Origin: Rubripirellula reticaptiva
GTDB lineage: Bacteria > Planctomycetota > Planctomycetia > Pirellulales > Pirellulaceae
Length of the DNA: 64,000 nucleotides
Assembly: GCF_007860175.1 (NCBI RefSeq)
Contig: NZ_SJPX01000005.1
Coordinates: 992,001-1,056,000 of the forward strand
Reading direction: 5' to 3'
Of this stretch, positions 56,782 to 64,000 are shown piece by piece. The position numbers and the translations under genes are program-made. The notes under the pieces are model-generated. The model ran no database searches and was not told the origin of the DNA. It saw only the letters and a program-made list of their open reading frames with translations. The first letter of the stretch is position 1. Each line of letters begins with the position of its first letter.

Positions 56782-59115
56782 ATGCCTGCCAACCGACCCC
56801 TCGATCCGAAACTGACCTCGCTGTTGGAAAACCTGCGGGGACGGGTTCGCCGCTATGTGGTTTGGGATTCAGCCCTGGCGATCGCGGCAGTGATCCTGGC
56901 CGCGTTTTGGATTGGCCTGGCGCTCGACTATCTGCCCGTCCAGCTTGGCGGCACCGAGATGCCTCGGTTAGCCCGAATGTTACTATTAGCGGTGGTCGCC
57001 GCGGTCGTGATCGCCATTACCGCGTTGATGCTGGTTGGGCGTTTGCGCCGGCCGCTGCCGGACGACAGCTTAGCGCTGCTGGTTGAACGTCACCATCCGA
57101 CTCTTGGCGGCCGATTGGTCACGGCCGTTCAATTGAGCCGCCCTCGGCGTGAAGGCGACTCGCACTCAGCCGCATTGCTGAATCACGTGCACCGCGAAGC
57201 GGCTGCAGAAATCGACAAAGTCGACCCGGGCAAAGTATTTCGCTGGCAACCGCTGGTTCGCAAAGCGATGGTAGCGGGACCGCTGGCGATCCTATCGCTG
57301 GGGCTGCTGATCATCAGCCCCTCGTCGTTCGCGCGTGCCGCTTCGCGGTTGACGCTGCTGTCGGATGAACCGTGGCCTCGGCGGGCTCACTTGGAAATGG
57401 TCGGCGTCGAGCTGCCCATCGTGACCGCCGTCGAAAGCGATATATCGGCGCCTAAATTGATCGAGTTCAACGACGCCAAAACCGTTCGATTGCCCCGTGG
57501 CAGCAATCCAACGCTGCGGATTCGGGCCGATGCCGAGACGTCTGAATTGCCGATCGTTTGCATCGTCTACTATCACACCGACGGCGGAACTCGCGGCCAA
57601 TCCAATATGCGCCGAGTGGGACGAATCACCGACGGTTACCAATCGTTCGTGTTGGACGGACCGCCGCTGACTGGGCTTAGCGAGTCGATGACGCTTGACG
57701 TTCGCGGGCTGGACGACCGACTGGACGACTTTCGGATCGAAGCGATCACGCCGCCCGCACTGACCGAAATGAAAGTGTCGGTGCGATATGCAGACTATCT
57801 TCGCGGCGAAGGCAGCGGCGACGTTGACCTGGAAACCGATTACCAATCGGGACTTCGCATCAGCGAGGGCAGCCAGGTGACGATGGTGGCGACATCCAGC
57901 GAACCGCTGGGCGATACCGAAGTGGTGCTAAAGACGGTGACCGACAAACCTCAACCGTTCACGCTGGCCTATTCGGACGACCGCCGCCAACTGAGGCTGA
58001 CGATGGACAACTTCGACGCCGCCACGACGGTGTCGTTGGTTCCGGCCGATGCGGATGGCATTTCGGCACAAGCGCCGTACCGATACTTCCTTGGCGTCGT
58101 CTTGGACCAACCGCCCGAATTGGAAATGCGATTGTCCGGAATTGGAAGCGCCGTCACCCCAATCGCTCGCATTCCAGTCACAGCCACGGTGGTTGATGAT
58201 TACGGAGTCGAACGGCTGACCATTTCAGTGACCCCTTCAAAAGGGGAAGATGCTGAAGCCGGCGCAGACGATACCGAAGCGGCCGGTTCGAAAACCGCCA
58301 GCGTGTCGCCGAAACTTTCGCGCGACGGCGAAGCTAAGACCGAACTAGATTTACGCGACCTCGTTGCCGACGGCAGCTTGCCCGAACTGGTCCCCGGCGG
58401 TGCGATCAACGTGATCGGTGAAGCGAGCGACCTTTACGACTTGGCCGGTAAACACCTGACTCGCGGCGAAGTCTTTCGGTTGGAAGTGGTCACGCCCGAG
58501 CAGTTGCTCGCCCGTCTGGAACGAAACGAACTGGCGCTGCGATCTCGATTGGAACAAACCATCGACGAGACGCGAAATCTGCGAGAAACGCTGAACCTGC
58601 TACGCCGCGGTTTCAACGAAGACGAAAGCAACCTCGACGAAACCGAACAAACGCGACAACAACAGATCCGCCGCCTACGAACCCAACAAAGCGGCTTGCA
58701 GGCGAGCAAGACTTCCGAGGAACTCTCCGGGATTGCCGAATCGCTGGACGACATCTTGCGAGAAATGGTCAACAACCGAGTCGACTCGCTGGACCGTCAA
58801 GAACGTATCGGCGAAGGCGTCCGCGATCCGCTGCGATTGATCGTCAACGAACCGTTGGCAAGATTGCGGGATCAAATCATCGACATCGAACGCAGCGTCA
58901 ACGATTCGGCCGATGCGATGGCGAAAACCACGGTTTCGATCGAAACGGCCGACGAAGTGATTGCTCGATTGACCGAAGTGCTCGACAAGATGCTGGACCT
59001 GGAAAGCTATAATGAGATCCTGGACATTGTTCGCGAATTGATCGAGGACCAGGACGAACTGCTGAAGGACACCAAGGACGAGCGGAAGAAGCGAGTGCTG
59101 AACCTGTTTGATTGA
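56782..59115 (+). CDS. large membrane protein with coiled-coil C-terminus (DUF4175-like)
   Basis: About 777 residues. Two hydrophobic segments near the N-terminus (about 27-50 and 65-88) and one near 150-168 are followed by a large soluble beta-rich region (170-560) and a long charged coiled coil (about 565-770, LARLERNELALRSRLEQTIDETRN onward). The pattern resembles the DUF4175-type proteins found near Bat/MoxR-like clusters in Planctomycetes; the resemblance is by layout, not firm homology. ATG 56782 is chosen over 56734. Two further coiled-coil envelope proteins follow on the same strand. Confidence 0.7.
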   Translation: MPANRPLDPKLTSLLENLRGRVRRYVVWDSALAIAAVILAAFWIGLALDYLPVQLGGTEMPRLARMLLLAVVAAVVIAITALMLVGRLRRPLPDDSLALLVERHHPTLGGRLVTAVQLSRPRREGDSHSAALLNHVHREAAAEIDKVDPGKVFRWQPLVRKAMVAGPLAILSLGLLIISPSSFARAASRLTLLSDEPWPRRAHLEMVGVELPIVTAVESDISAPKLIEFNDAKTVRLPRGSNPTLRIRADAETSELPIVCIVYYHTDGGTRGQSNMRRVGRITDGYQSFVLDGPPLTGLSESMTLDVRGLDDRLDDFRIEAITPPALTEMKVSVRYADYLRGEGSGDVDLETDYQSGLRISEGSQVTMVATSSEPLGDTEVVLKTVTDKPQPFTLAYSDDRRQLRLTMDNFDAATTVSLVPADADGISAQAPYRYFLGVVLDQPPELEMRLSGIGSAVTPIARIPVTATVVDDYGVERLTISVTPSKGEDAEAGADDTEAAGSKTASVSPKLSRDGEAKTELDLRDLVADGSLPELVPGGAINVIGEASDLYDLAGKHLTRGEVFRLEVVTPEQLLARLERNELALRSRLEQTIDETRNLRETLNLLRRGFNEDESNLDETEQTRQQQIRRLRTQQSGLQASKTSEELSGIAESLDDILREMVNNRVDSLDRQERIGEGVRDPLRLIVNEPLARLRDQIIDIERSVNDSADAMAKTTVSIETADEVIARLTEVLDKMLDLESYNEILDIVRELIEDQDELLKDTKDERKKRVLNLFD

Positions 59116-59194
59116 GTTGTGAGCTCGAGCTGTTTGTTTGAGCTTCAGTGTGCCTTTGCGGCGGCTTTATTCCAACCGAGAAACGAAGCGGACG

Positions 59195-60895
59195 ATGCGA
59201 TACCTACTGACCATGCTGATCGGATGCTGCTTGCTGGCGGCTGGACCATCGCGCGCCGACGAATCGCCGCTGTCCCAACGCCAAACCGGCGTCGCTGAAC
59301 GCTACCAGCGACTGGAAGAACTGCTGCTGAGACTTGCGGACGTTGAAGCGACCGAGAACCCAGAGCGATCGGCGCTACTGCGTCGAGCAGCTCGCCAATC
59401 ACGTGACAAGTTTGTGCTCGAACGTCTGCGAGGCGCATCGAAGTCGCTGGAAAGCCAAGAGTTCCAAAAAGCCGTTGACGCTCAAACCACGGCAACCGAA
59501 GAACTGGCGTCGCTGATGAAGCTGCTATTGAGCGAAGATCGATCGAAGCGAATCCGTGACGAGAAGGAACGCTACACCAAATTGATCAAGGACCTCAAAC
59601 GGAATCTGAACAATCAGCGCAGCACCCGTGCCCGCACCGAAAACGGCGCGGACATCAACGAAGTCGAAAAGGAACAGAAGGCGGTCACAGAGAAAAGCCA
59701 GGAACTGAACAAGCAGATGGAGGAAGAGGAAAGCGAGAAGGAAAAGTTCGGCGATAATCGCGAGAGCGAAAACTCCAGCGACAAACAAGAAAGCGACGCG
59801 GAAGAAAACGATAACAGCGAAAAGCCATCGGACTCCGACGCGAAACCTTCCGATTCCGAATCAAAACCATCCGAATCGAAACCGTCGGACGCGCAACCAT
59901 CGGATTCCAAACCTAGCGAGTCAAAACCATCTGACTCCAAGCCAAGCGAATCAAAGCCATCGGATTCAAAATCGTCCGAATCGCAGCCGTCTGACTCAAA
60001 ACCGTCCGAATCGAAACCATCGGATTCCGGTGAATCGCAGCAATCGAAGGCACCGCAGCAACCACCGACCGCTGAACAGGAAGTGCAGAAGCAGCTTGAG
60101 CAGGCCATCGAAAAGATGAAACAGGCCGAAAAAGAACTCGAAAACGCGAAACGCGACGAGGCGACTGAAAAACAACGCGAAGCCGAAGAGAACTTGCGAG
60201 CGGCGATCGACCGGCTCGAGCGAATCCTGCGACAACTTCGCGAAGAAGAACTTCAGCGGGAACTCGCCAAGCTGGAAGCTCGTCTAAGAAAAATGGCAGC
60301 GATGCAGACCAAAGTGCTCGAGGACACCGTCTCGTTGGCGGCCACACCGACGAGCCAGCGGAGTCGTCAAACGGATTTGAAAGCCGGTGATTTGGCGTTC
60401 GAAGAAAAGAAAATCACGATGGAAGCCGACCGAGCGATGCTGCTGTTGCGAGAAGAAGGCTCAAGTGTCGCGTTCCCCGAAGTCGTTTTGCAAATTCGCA
60501 GCGATACCGCGAGAGTGGCCCAGCGGTTGGCCGAAACCAAGATCGACGCGGTGACTCAGGGGATCCAGAACGACATCCTGGCGGCACTTGGCGAGATGAT
60601 TGAAGCCCTACAGAAGGCACAAAGGGACTTAGAAAAGCAAAAACAGGAACAAGGCGAAGGCCAAGCCGGGCAATCCGGACAAGGAGAACAACCGTTGGTC
60701 GAGGCTTTGGCGGAGCTAAAATTGATCCGAACGATGGAGACTCGGATTAAATCCACGACGAATCGCTATTCGAGCCTGCTAGAATCAGGTGAGTCGTCGG
60801 GTGACGAGGTGCTGCCGCTTTTGCAGGACCTTTCAGAGCGACAGAATCGTCTTTACCGAATCACCCGAGATTTGGTATTGAAACGGAATCAGTAA
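59195..60895 (+). CDS. secreted coiled-coil protein with K-P-S-D/E-S repeats
   Basis: A 566-residue exported protein with a signal peptide (MLIGCCLLAAGPSRA). Two coiled coils (about 40-200 and 285-460) flank a low-complexity tract (about 209-279, DNA 59820-60032) of fourteen or so near-identical units of the type KPSDS/KPSES. The units differ at codon level, so the repeat is old or selected at protein level. A Gln/Gly-rich linker follows near 480-505, then a short helical end. Together with its neighbours it looks like a periplasmic structural or scaffold component. The function is unknown. Confidence 0.72.
   Translation: MRYLLTMLIGCCLLAAGPSRADESPLSQRQTGVAERYQRLEELLLRLADVEATENPERSALLRRAARQSRDKFVLERLRGASKSLESQEFQKAVDAQTTATEELASLMKLLLSEDRSKRIRDEKERYTKLIKDLKRNLNNQRSTRARTENGADINEVEKEQKAVTEKSQELNKQMEEEESEKEKFGDNRESENSSDKQESDAEENDNSEKPSDSDAKPSDSESKPSESKPSDAQPSDSKPSESKPSDSKPSESKPSDSKSSESQPSDSKPSESKPSDSGESQQSKAPQQPPTAEQEVQKQLEQAIEKMKQAEKELENAKRDEATEKQREAEENLRAAIDRLERILRQLREEELQRELAKLEARLRKMAAMQTKVLEDTVSLAATPTSQRSRQTDLKAGDLAFEEKKITMEADRAMLLLREEGSSVAFPEVVLQIRSDTARVAQRLAETKIDAVTQGIQNDILAALGEMIEALQKAQRDLEKQKQEQGEGQAGQSGQGEQPLVEALAELKLIRTMETRIKSTTNRYSSLLESGESSGDEVLPLLQDLSERQNRLYRITRDLVLKRNQ
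59820..60032 (+). repeat. protein-level tandem repeat K-P-S-(D/E)-S
   Basis: About fourteen 4-5-residue units with alternating Asp and Glu inside the 59195 gene. The sequence varies as TCA/TCG/TCT/TCC for serine, so DNA-level identity is low while the amino-acid pattern holds. Confidence 0.85.
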
Positions 60896-60908
60896 CCGTG
60901 AGGTGAAT

Positions 60909-62051
60909 GTGAATCGATTGACGTCAGTGCCGTACGGCTCGTTTCAACGTCTCTGCCGAATCCAAGCGATGGTCTTCATCGCGATTGCGGCCACGCTTGG
61001 TTCTCATCTGCAGGTCGCTTCGGCCCAGAACAGTGCGGCCCAGAACAGTGCGGCTCAGGACGGTCTCAAACGCAAAGCCAGCTGGAATCGCTTCGATGCG
61101 GCTTCGATGGCTCAAATGATGCGATCGTCGATGGACGAATTCGGCGTCACGCCTGACGCAATGGACCGCGCAGCCGAAGACTTCCTGAACGCGATCGAAT
61201 CCGATGACGCCGACCCGCTGGACGCATTCGTGAAAGTCACCAGCCGGATGATCCCCGTGATCGGCGAATTGGTGTCGGTTTCCAACCAGAACATTTCCGT
61301 AGCGGCCGCCTCGGTCGACCCCAGCACGCCGACGTACGGCGCGATCGAATCTTTGCCCAAATCGATGCGAATGACGCTGCGGACCTGGCTGGGACGCGAA
61401 CTTGTCCGCGCCCGACTTTACGACGAAGCCCTACCAGTGATCGCCGAAGTCGATCCCGTCGAATCAATCGACCCAGCGGCTGCGTTGTATTACCGCGGCG
61501 CTTGCTACCACGCCTTGATGATGAAGAAAGAGGCGCTTGCCGACCTGCGACGCCTGCTTGAGAACAAAGACCAAGCCCCTGTCCGGTTCACACGCACGGC
61601 TCAGTTGATGGTTGCCGACATCAAGGGGCTCGAAGAAGACTCGCTGGACGAGATTTCGCGATTGATGACCGACGTGACTCGGCGTCTGGACCTGGGTCAC
61701 ACGTCTGAAACGACCGAAAAGCAAGAACAAAAGATCATCGACAAGCTGACCAAACTGATCGAAAAAATTGAAGAACAGCAGAAACAGCAACAACAGCAGC
61801 AGCAACAACAATCTGGCGGAAACCCCAGCGGCGGCGGTGCTCAGGGCAACCCAATGGAGGACAGCAATATTGCTGGTGGCGGTGGCAATGGCGACGTTGA
61901 CCGCAAAGGAATCGACGCCAAAGACGGTTGGGGCAACCTGCCACCGGCCGAGCGAAACCAGGCATTGCAGCAGATCAGCCGCGACCTGCCGACGCACTAT
62001 CGCGAAGCCATCGAGGCTTACTTTCGCAAATTGGCGACCGATGGAGCCTGA
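60909..62051 (+). CDS. exported TPR-like protein with Gln-rich linker
   Basis: About 380 residues. The start is GTG 60909 (GAGG five bases upstream); GTG 60903 is possible. A signal peptide ends at VASAQ, directly followed by a tandem NSAAQ duplication. Residues about 150-250 are helical, TPR-like (LYYRGACYHALMMKKEALADLRRLLE). A poly-Gln/Gly-rich linker (about 288-320) precedes a C-terminal segment WGNLPPAERNQALQQISRDLPTHYREAIEAYFRKLA. It lies 13 bp after the K-P-S-D protein gene. The function is unknown. Confidence 0.7.
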   Translation: MNRLTSVPYGSFQRLCRIQAMVFIAIAATLGSHLQVASAQNSAAQNSAAQDGLKRKASWNRFDAASMAQMMRSSMDEFGVTPDAMDRAAEDFLNAIESDDADPLDAFVKVTSRMIPVIGELVSVSNQNISVAAASVDPSTPTYGAIESLPKSMRMTLRTWLGRELVRARLYDEALPVIAEVDPVESIDPAAALYYRGACYHALMMKKEALADLRRLLENKDQAPVRFTRTAQLMVADIKGLEEDSLDEISRLMTDVTRRLDLGHTSETTEKQEQKIIDKLTKLIEKIEEQQKQQQQQQQQQSGGNPSGGGAQGNPMEDSNIAGGGGNGDVDRKGIDAKDGWGNLPPAERNQALQQISRDLPTHYREAIEAYFRKLATDGA

Positions 62052-62290
62052 AAACGGGTTCCGGCGGCGGACAAAGGCAAATCGATCGACCGCCATTTCG
62101 CAATGGTCATTGAACGCTATTGCTTTTGCGGCTATCTTCGCACTCTTCCCAAACGTGCCTTAGGCTGCGCCCGTATTGACGGGCTTTGATATCAGCAGCC
62201 GTAACGCCGGCACATGTCCACTGCGACCCGATCGGGCACGTCCATCGGTCGTCCCCCCCGGGACTCACCAGGTAAAGAGAACGACTCAGT

Positions 62291-64000
62291 ATGAGCGTCG
62301 ATTTAGAAGCAATTGCCCAACGCGGGCATTGTGAAATTTCAAGTTTGCGTTTGGCACTTCCACTCCTTGAACAAGGATATACGCCGCCATTTTTGGCGCG
62401 TTATCGTCGTGATGAACTCGGCGGCTTGGACGAATCAAGCCTTTGGGGGCTTTCGGCGGCTGTCCAGACGGACAAGCAAATCGTCGAACGACGCGAGAGT
62501 CTGCAAACGATCTGGGAGGCCACGTCGCTGCAAGATCCTGCGATCGGCCATGCGATCAACAAGGCAAATTCGCTGCGAATGCTGTCTCGACTGTCACGCC
62601 GACTCAAGCACGAAGCCAGTGAAACGCCGTCCGATGCGACTCGTTTAGCGGTTCGGGTTCTGAACCCCCGCAAGGGCGACAGCAGCGACTTCGCCGAGAT
62701 CGCCGCCATGGTCGATGGCATCCAAAGCGTCGATGCTGCCTTCGATGATCTGGACAACGCGCTGGTTGAACGACTCGCTGGTGATCCGCGAATCATTAGC
62801 GCCGCGGTCCGTTGGTTGGCCAAGAATGCTCGCATCCATATCGCCAAGATCAGCGACCCGCACGTCGCAGGTGAAGACGACGCCGAAGCGGCACCGAAAT
62901 CAAAGAAGAAGAAAAAGAAGGGTCCTAAGACCGATGCGACTGCAACGCCTGATGCGACTGTGGCGCCCGATGCGACTGCGGCCCCGGACGCCGCGACTGC
63001 GGATTCAGCCGACGTAAAAGCAACCGATGCCGAAGGCGCCGATGACGCTTCCGCTGCGACGGAAGTGGCTGCGACGGAATCGCCCGCCGCAGTTGTTGAT
63101 GCAACAACCGCTGTTGAAACGCCGACCGCTGAAACGCCGGCTACCGAAGCAGAAACGACCGCACCGGTTGCGGAATCACTTGCTACTGCAGAAGAAACAC
63201 CTGCAGTCGTCGCCCCTACAGCAGAGACTCCTGCAACCGAGACTCCTGCAACCGAAACTCCTACAGCCGACGCTCCCGCAGCCGACGCCAAGCCGGAACT
63301 TGAGATTCCTGCTTTTTCAGCGGACGATTCCGATAAGGACGCTACGAACGACAAGGCGAAGGCGACCGCATCGGTCAACAACGCCAAGCCGGCCAAGAAA
63401 CCTAAAAAAGTCTCTCCACGCCAGCGCCGCCGCCGATGGCTCGTTGGCGTACTGAAGCCACTGCAAGGCAAACGCTTCACGTCTGACAAACTCAGCTCGT
63501 TCCAACTGGTAATGCTTGGCCGTGCTCTGCGCAGCCAAGTTGCCGAATGTGGATTTGAATACGACGCTGGCAAATTGGTTGCTGAATTGCAACGAACCGC
63601 CGCCGGATTCAATCACCATCTCGAGGACCGAATGCGGGACATTGTTCTGCAGAACGAAGCCAGCATTCGCGAAGCTGCCGAAATCGCGTGGTGGGACGAC
63701 GTCCAAGAACGAGCTTCGGCTCGATTGGTCACGATCACCGCTGACCACTTGCGCCGCCAAGTCAATCGAGGCAGTGTCGACGCCAAGGTCGTCATGTCGA
63801 TCGATGCCGTCGGTCCTCGCACCGCAGCAACAACGGTGGTTTCGGCTGACGGACGTGTGCTGCGCACCGAAGACCTGCCGTGCCAATTGTCAGCTTCCCA
63901 GCGTGGCCAGGCGGTCGCGCGGATGGGCGAACTGATCCACACTTATCACGTCGACTTGATCGTGATCAGCAACGGGCCGGCGCGACGTGCAACGATGATC
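62291..64000 (+). CDS. divergent Tex-like protein with low-complexity insert (runs off window)
   Basis: An open frame of 570 codons to the window end with no stop. Residues 1-100 resemble the Tex N-terminal domain (LPLLEQGYTPPFLARYRRDELGGLDE, then ERRESLQTIW). From about 207 a KKKKKK run opens a roughly 170-residue Ala/Thr/Pro/Glu-rich insert with TPATE repeats. The frame then returns to helical sequence and a YqgF/RNase H-like block (VVMSIDAVGPRTAATTVVSADGRVL; VDLIVISNGPARRAT), which departs from the usual GLDPGxRTG and GNGTASRET forms. Tex proteins bind nucleic acids in transcription-related processes. The S1 domain, if present, is beyond the window. Confidence 0.7.
   Translation, partial: MSVDLEAIAQRGHCEISSLRLALPLLEQGYTPPFLARYRRDELGGLDESSLWGLSAAVQTDKQIVERRESLQTIWEATSLQDPAIGHAINKANSLRMLSRLSRRLKHEASETPSDATRLAVRVLNPRKGDSSDFAEIAAMVDGIQSVDAAFDDLDNALVERLAGDPRIISAAVRWLAKNARIHIAKISDPHVAGEDDAEAAPKSKKKKKKGPKTDATATPDATVAPDATAAPDAATADSADVKATDAEGADDASAATEVAATESPAAVVDATTAVETPTAETPATEAETTAPVAESLATAEETPAVVAPTAETPATETPATETPTADAPAADAKPELEIPAFSADDSDKDATNDKAKATASVNNAKPAKKPKKVSPRQRRRRWLVGVLKPLQGKRFTSDKLSSFQLVMLGRALRSQVAECGFEYDAGKLVAELQRTAAGFNHHLEDRMRDIVLQNEASIREAAEIAWWDDVQERASARLVTITADHLRRQVNRGSVDAKVVMSIDAVGPRTAATTVVSADGRVLRTEDLPCQLSASQRGQAVARMGELIHTYHVDLIVISNGPARRATMI

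Noticed and set aside
59525-60108. Antisense ORFs of 87 and 164 residues over the K-P-S-D/E-S tract
   Set aside because: They are produced by the biased composition of the repeat and are on the opposite strand of a clear exported protein.

Overview
The window looks like a chromosomal segment of a planctomycete, most likely a Rhodopirellula-like member of the Pirellulaceae. This rests on an adjacent cytochrome-c/DUF1549/LamG/DUF1553 protein and DUF1501 protein, a two-GroEL chaperone locus, long Ser/Lys/Pro and Ala/Thr/Pro low-complexity proteins, many TPR proteins, moderately high GC, and small unconnected operons with weak Shine-Dalgarno signals. No phage, insertion sequence, CRISPR array, rRNA or tRNA gene was recognised. 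Most of the window is core or housekeeping DNA; the accessory part is about 25.0-32.5 kb.

Layout. 0-3.2 kb: end of an HD-GYP protein, a coupled glmU-like/prs pair, and an LpxL-type acyltransferase. 3.3-9.1 kb: a protein-folding locus on the minus strand in the order groEL2, groES, groEL1, dnaJ, grpE. 9.6-14.3 kb: glutamate dehydrogenase, a zinc-ribbon membrane protein and a DinG-like helicase. 14.5-18.9 kb: the PSD1/DUF1501 pair. 19.0-24.6 kb: DUF3127, bioB, a PSP1-like protein, an operon of PIG-L deacetylase, stand-alone GyrB-type TOPRIM and gamma carbonic anhydrase, then a type-II (eukaryote-like) glutamine synthetase. 25.0-32.4 kb: a decayed beta-helix gene, a TPR membrane protein, a Wzy/O-antigen-ligase-like protein and a Ser/Gly-rich secreted protein. 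32.9-38.8 kb: a small membrane protein, a cyclophilin, an SGNH/MBOAT pair, a membrane protein and a FetAB-like ABC transporter coupled to HrpB (38.8-41.4 kb). 41.8-45.6 kb: pstSCAB. 45.7-49.8 kb: a membrane-anchored endo/exonuclease/phosphatase, DUF368 facing uppP, and lexA. 49.9-56.7 kb: an SGNH-TPR protein overlapping a Gfo/Idh oxidoreductase, a lysA-like decarboxylase, rpsL-rpsG, a small ORF, and a eukaryote-type hisA. 56.8-62.1 kb: three large coiled-coil envelope proteins. 62.3-64.0 kb: the start of a divergent Tex-like protein that runs off the window.

The points most worth a second look are the stand-alone GyrB-type TOPRIM protein inside a metabolic operon, the eukaryote-type HisA, the Tex-like protein with a roughly 170-residue low-complexity insert, the three-gene coiled-coil cluster, the divergent DUF368/UppP pair, the intergenic hairpin family, and a possible structured RNA downstream of glnA. 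I do not see a clear, complete and wholly undescribed system. The closest candidates are the 26-32 kb surface-glycan-like trio and the 56.8-62.1 kb envelope trio. All functional calls come from reading motifs; no database search was run.
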